Shown: piece after piece, positions 41,835 through 44,863 of the stretch
Position numbering within the stretch: the first letter of the stretch is position 1
Layout of the letters: every line of letters starts with the position of its first letter
NCBI GenBank assembly: GCA_041164045.1
Contig: JBEAQD010000045.1
Coordinates: 1-44,863 of the forward strand
DNA: 44,863 bases
Direction of reading: 5' to 3'
DNA from: CALRBF01 sp041164045
GTDB lineage: Bacteria; Patescibacteriota; Minisyncoccia; SW-4-49-11
The notes under the pieces: model-generated
What the model was told of the DNA's origin: nothing
Databases searched by the model: none
The model's input: only the letters and a program-made list of their open reading frames with translations
Position numbers and translations under genes: made by a program

Positions 41835-41840
41835 ATTTAG

Positions 41841-41923
41841 TGCTGGTGAACGGACTTGAACCGTTACGGAGTTGCCTCCAAAGGATTTTGAGTCCTTCGT
41901 GTCTACCATTCCACCACACCAGC
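41841..41923 (-). tRNA. tRNA-Leu (anticodon CAA)
   Basis: The 83-base minus-strand sequence folds with acceptor stem GCTGGTG/CACCAGC, the TGGTGGAATGGTAGACAC D region, anticodon stem GAAGGA with loop CTCAAAA, a long variable arm (GGAGGCAACTCC) typical of tRNA-Leu, a T arm ACGGTTCAAGTCCGT, and discriminator A. CCA is not encoded. Confidence 0.95.
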
Positions 41924-41973
41924 TATATTTATGATTATGGATAACTGTATTAGTATACCTGTCTATAAACCCC

Positions 41974-42002
41974 TTGTCAATAATTTGGAAATATGTTATA
42001 CT
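41974..42002 (+). promoter_or_regulatory. Sigma-70-type promoter of the gene at 42042
   Basis: A TTGTCA -35 (41974-41979), a spacer of exactly 17 bases and an extended -10 TATGTTATACT (41992-42002) are present. The start codon at 42042 is 39 bases downstream. Confidence 0.8.
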
Positions 42003-42041
42003 GTAAAAGTATTAGCAATATCAAAATCAAATATTAATGAT

Positions 42042-42740
42042 ATGAATAACTCAGACGACAAATCTCAACAAATTGCCGAACTAGAACAAATTGTAAAAGA
42101 AGCAGAAGCTAGGTTAAATCAAGCAAGGGCTATGCTAGCTCAAGTTGCTGGAGCTAGCCAACCTTATGTAAGTGTAGCTGGACAAGCAGAAAAAATTGTA
42201 TTGGGAGAATTTACTGGAGAATATATGGTAGATGAAAACAAAAAACAATACCCTGTACCAGCTAACTATGCTAGTAAGTCTAAGTTAATTGAAGGAGATC
42301 AACTAAAGCTTACAATTACTGCTGATGGAGCTTTTATTTATAAGCAAATTGGACCAGCTCCTCGCAGAAGAGCTATTGGAGTTATTACCTATCAAGACAA
42401 CAGTTACTTTGCAAAAGTTGGTGAAGAATTATATAGATTGTTAACTGCATCAGTTACCTATTTCAGACTATCTCCTGGAGATGAAGTAACTATTTTAACT
42501 CCCTTAACCAAAAAAAGTGAGTGGGCTGCTATTGAAAATGTAGTTAGCTCTCAGACACTTGGAATTGTAAACCCTAATGCTCCATCACAAATGACCAATA
42601 CTACTGTTACTAACTATCAGCCATCTACTCCTGATGTTTCTACTAAATCTGAAGAAAGCTCAGATTCAGTGAATGATAAAGAGACTGTTTATAGTGATAC
42701 AGAGTCAGATGAGGAAGAGTTAAAGATACAGCCTTGGTAA
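42042..42740 (+). CDS. Conserved-looking protein of unknown function
   Basis: The frame is open from 41931, but the promoter at 41974-42002 places the real start at ATG 42042 (MNNSDDKSQQ), giving 232 aa. The first 40 residues form a coiled coil (AELEQIVKEAEARLNQARAML). A central beta-rich region (about 50-170) has GEFTGEYMVDENKKQYPVP, QLKLTITADGAFIYKQIGP, APRRRAIGVI and RLSPGDEVTIL. The last 60 residues are disordered and acidic (ESDEEELKIQPW). I do not recognise the family. The small beta domain and basic patch would fit nucleic-acid binding, as inference. It overlaps the next gene by 7 bases. Confidence 0.75.
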   Translation: MNNSDDKSQQIAELEQIVKEAEARLNQARAMLAQVAGASQPYVSVAGQAEKIVLGEFTGEYMVDENKKQYPVPANYASKSKLIEGDQLKLTITADGAFIYKQIGPAPRRRAIGVITYQDNSYFAKVGEELYRLLTASVTYFRLSPGDEVTILTPLTKKSEWAAIENVVSSQTLGIVNPNAPSQMTNTTVTNYQPSTPDVSTKSEESSDSVNDKETVYSDTESDEEELKIQPW

Positions 42741-43165
42741 ATTTTAGAGAAATTATAATATTTGGGATAATTGGAGTACTGAATACCTCGATAGATATCG
42801 GGGTATTCATATTTTTGAAATATATATTCAAAATTGATAATCAGTCTGATTGGATAATATTAATTAATTTAATTGCAATTATAGTAGCTATTATATTTAG
42901 TTATTTTGCTAATAAACACTTTACTTTTCAACACAAATCTAAGACTAACACCAAGGAAGTGTCTGGATTCTTAATAGTCAATTTGTTTGGGTTTTTGGTT
43001 AATACTAGTATCTTGAGAATTACAATTGGACTATTACCCGCTACCATAACTCTCTCTTTTATTCCTTTCTTGATTGATCCGGCAGTTATTGGTAAAATAT
43101 TAGGGACAGCTGGTTCAATGATAGTAAGCTTTATTGGATATAAATTTTTTGTCTTTAATAAATAA
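42734..43165 (+). CDS. GtrA-family membrane protein
   Basis: The 143-aa protein has four predicted membrane helices and the GtrA pattern: an N-terminal FGIIGVLNTSIDIGVF helix, SYFANKHFTFQHK at the end of the second helix, and GYKFFVFNK at the C-terminus. GtrA-like proteins are thought to flip polyprenyl-linked sugars. The start is a TTG overlapping the previous stop codon, implying translational coupling; no nearby ATG would keep the first helix. A purine-rich stretch (GAGGAAGAG) lies about 14 bases upstream. Confidence 0.88.
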   Translation: MVNFREIIIFGIIGVLNTSIDIGVFIFLKYIFKIDNQSDWIILINLIAIIVAIIFSYFANKHFTFQHKSKTNTKEVSGFLIVNLFGFLVNTSILRITIGLLPATITLSFIPFLIDPAVIGKILGTAGSMIVSFIGYKFFVFNK

Positions 43166-43177
43166 AATCATATTTTT

Positions 43178-44833
43178 ATGCCAGCCTTATATCGTACTTA
43201 TAGACCTCAAAATTTCAAACAAGTTATAGGTCAAGAAATCATCAAGACCACCTTACAAAATGCGATTCTCAATAATCGCACTGTGCATTCTTATCTATTT
43301 AGTGGTCCAAGAGGGACTGGCAAGACCACTATGGCAAGAATATTTGCTAAGGCTTTGAATTGTACTAATCGTCCAGACAATTCGGCTGAGCCTTGTAATC
43401 AATGTGAAAATTGTAAATCTATTAATCATAATTCTTTTATCGATTTAATCGAAATTGATGCAGCTTCTAATCGTGGGATTGATGAGATTAGAAACTTAAA
43501 AGAAGCTATTCGGTTCGCTCCTTCTCAAAAAAATGGATATAAAATTTATATTATCGATGAGGCTCATATGTTGACCAAAGATGCTTCTAATGCACTCTTG
43601 AAGACATTAGAGGAGCCACCGCATAATACCATTTTTATCTTAGCTACTACGGATGCTCATAAAATGATACCAACTATTCTCTCCAGAGTTCAAAAATTTG
43701 ATTTCAAACCATTATCTTATGCTGAACTAAAACATAAAATTCTATTTATTGCGAAACAGGAAAAAATAAAAATTGATGAGCAAGTTGTCAATCAGATTAT
43801 TTTACAGGCAATGGGAGGCGCCCGTGATGCTGAGAGCATTTTGGGTAAATTAATCTCAGGAGGTAATGATGATATTACATTAGATTTCGCTTCTTCTATT
43901 TTGGGTAAAAACTCCTATTTTGAAGCTTATACCTTATTAGAACTATTATCTAATACTAAATTATATGAATCTATAAGGCATATACATAAGCTATACAAAG
44001 ATGGGTATGCCATGGAGCAGTTAATTGTAAACTTATTGAATATTAGTCATAATGTTTTTTTGATGCAAATTAATCCAACTCTAATTACTAAAGACTCCCT
44101 ATTAGATGATGAGTATAATAAATTAGAAATAATAGCTAAAAACATAAATAAACTATATATTAGAGACTTTATTCAGGCTTTAGAATCAATCAAGTCTCAA
44201 ACTCACTCTGCTTATTTGCCATATTTACCTTTAGAGTTAATCATAGCTAAAATTTGGGATATATATGATATCAATAACTCCAATACTATATCTGAGTCTC
44301 CTCATAAACCTGACTTGGAGCTAATAAAAACTACTTCCTCTGAGCCTACACCAAACATAAAACCATCTAAACCAGACCCTAATATTCAATCTAAGACTAA
44401 ACAAACAAGTACTTCTACCGTATCAATTTCCAAAACTCCTACTACTACCATCGTCCAAGAAAAGCTAGAAGCCGGAGACATCTATGCTATATATAAACTC
44501 TACCCAAATATTAATAAAATCCTCACCAAGACTAATAAAAGCTTAGCTATAATTTTTGCCCAAACTCAACCAGTTGAAATTATAGATAATATTATCACTA
44601 TTGCAGTAGATTCTGATTTTTATCGGTCTAGATTAGAGAAAAATACCAATCTTATTCTAGAACATCTAGTAGAACATAATCCATCAATAATAGGCTTAAA
44701 TTTTATCACTCAAAAGGTAAATCCAAATAATATGATGGATATAGATACTAGCAATAATATAGAATCAGACATTGATGATGGGCCCAAAGATATTAATGAT
44801 ACTATAGCTGATATTTTCAAAGATAGTTTATAA
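43178..44833 (+). CDS. dnaX: DNA polymerase III subunit gamma/tau
   Basis: DnaX is the clamp-loader ATPase. The 551-aa protein has ALYRTYRPQNFKQVIGQE, Walker A GPRGTGKTTMARIFAKALNC (about 44-63), the zinc-binding cysteines (C63, C73, C76, C79 region), Walker B IYIIDEAHML, sensor 1 LATTDAHKM and the SRVQKFDF motif. After the three clamp-loader domains (to about residue 370) comes a Pro/Thr/Ser-rich linker and a C-terminal domain of about 110 residues like tau. I see no programmed frameshift site with confidence. Its stop codon lies 30 bases before the window end. Confidence 0.95.
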   Translation: MPALYRTYRPQNFKQVIGQEIIKTTLQNAILNNRTVHSYLFSGPRGTGKTTMARIFAKALNCTNRPDNSAEPCNQCENCKSINHNSFIDLIEIDAASNRGIDEIRNLKEAIRFAPSQKNGYKIYIIDEAHMLTKDASNALLKTLEEPPHNTIFILATTDAHKMIPTILSRVQKFDFKPLSYAELKHKILFIAKQEKIKIDEQVVNQIILQAMGGARDAESILGKLISGGNDDITLDFASSILGKNSYFEAYTLLELLSNTKLYESIRHIHKLYKDGYAMEQLIVNLLNISHNVFLMQINPTLITKDSLLDDEYNKLEIIAKNINKLYIRDFIQALESIKSQTHSAYLPYLPLELIIAKIWDIYDINNSNTISESPHKPDLELIKTTSSEPTPNIKPSKPDPNIQSKTKQTSTSTVSISKTPTTTIVQEKLEAGDIYAIYKLYPNINKILTKTNKSLAIIFAQTQPVEIIDNIITIAVDSDFYRSRLEKNTNLILEHLVEHNPSIIGLNFITQKVNPNNMMDIDTSNNIESDIDDGPKDINDTIADIFKDSL

Positions 44834-44863
44834 TAAATTTTCTCGCTCTTTTAATAAAATTTC

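Noticed and set aside
1..44863. Alternative genetic code with TGA read as an amino acid, as in some CPR lineages
   Set aside because: Several genes end in TGA exactly where their families end, including the carboxypeptidase (14760) and transketolase (30293), both in ATGA overlaps. Trp is encoded by TGG throughout.
1..44863. CRISPR array or restriction/defence cluster
   Set aside because: No regularly spaced direct repeats and no cas, restriction or toxin-antitoxin genes were recognised.

Overview
The window is an AT-rich bacterial chromosome segment using the standard bacterial code: TGA ends several genes, for example in the ATGA overlaps at 14760 and 30293. Compact operons, very few Shine-Dalgarno sequences, short intergenic gaps, a Rel enzyme without an ACT domain, tRNAs without encoded CCA, and pilin-like proteins carrying large C-terminal modules all suggest a Patescibacteria/CPR-type organism. 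That placement is inferred from gene content and style, not from a marker phylogeny.

Layout. 1-3600: a glycine-rich pilin-like gene, a dead IS1595-family element with an IS30-family element nested in it, and a GC-rich intergenic island. 3597-8263: ftsA followed by a large coiled-coil gene, and the rpsU-yqeY-ybeY translation cluster with a near-consensus promoter. 8280-10210: lepB and a HisRS-like gene that has lost the aminoacylation motifs. 10290-15768: a parB-ruvX-GT2-galT-radC operon and a carboxypeptidase-parA pair. 15738-16354: a GC-rich island and tRNA-Arg(CCT). 16355-19929: gyrB, miaA and a ferric-reductase-like membrane protein. 19932-22077: mreB and a glycosyltransferase. 22079-26887: an rpe-like/murE-like/murA/rel operon. 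27111-33231: ruvA-rpiB-tkt-ABC transporter-LamG pilin operon. 33382-36159: a peroxide/thiol redox group. 36162-40416: dsbA-like, idi, a small secreted protein, serS and yibE/F. 40444-41683: a second LamG pilin. 41684-44833: tRNA-Leu(CAA), a conserved unknown gene, gtrA-like and dnaX.

How it fits together. Cell envelope genes (mreB, murA, murE-like, carboxypeptidase, glycosyltransferases), chromosome maintenance (gyrB, parAB, ruvA, ruvX, dnaX), division (ftsA) and surface pilins dominate. The three pilin-like proteins share an N-terminal head with a pair of cysteines but carry different C-terminal modules. Two membrane-anchored DsbA-like oxidoreductases in the same window could oxidise those cysteines. 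A peroxiredoxin, a free glutaredoxin-like protein and an AhpF-like flavoprotein look like an AhpC/AhpF system split into separate genes. An extended -10 motif (TATGnTATAAT-like) precedes most of the transcription units.

The items most worth following up are the catalytically degenerate HisRS-like protein, the modular pilins, the ftsA-linked coiled-coil protein, and the recurring GC-rich palindromic intergenic islands.
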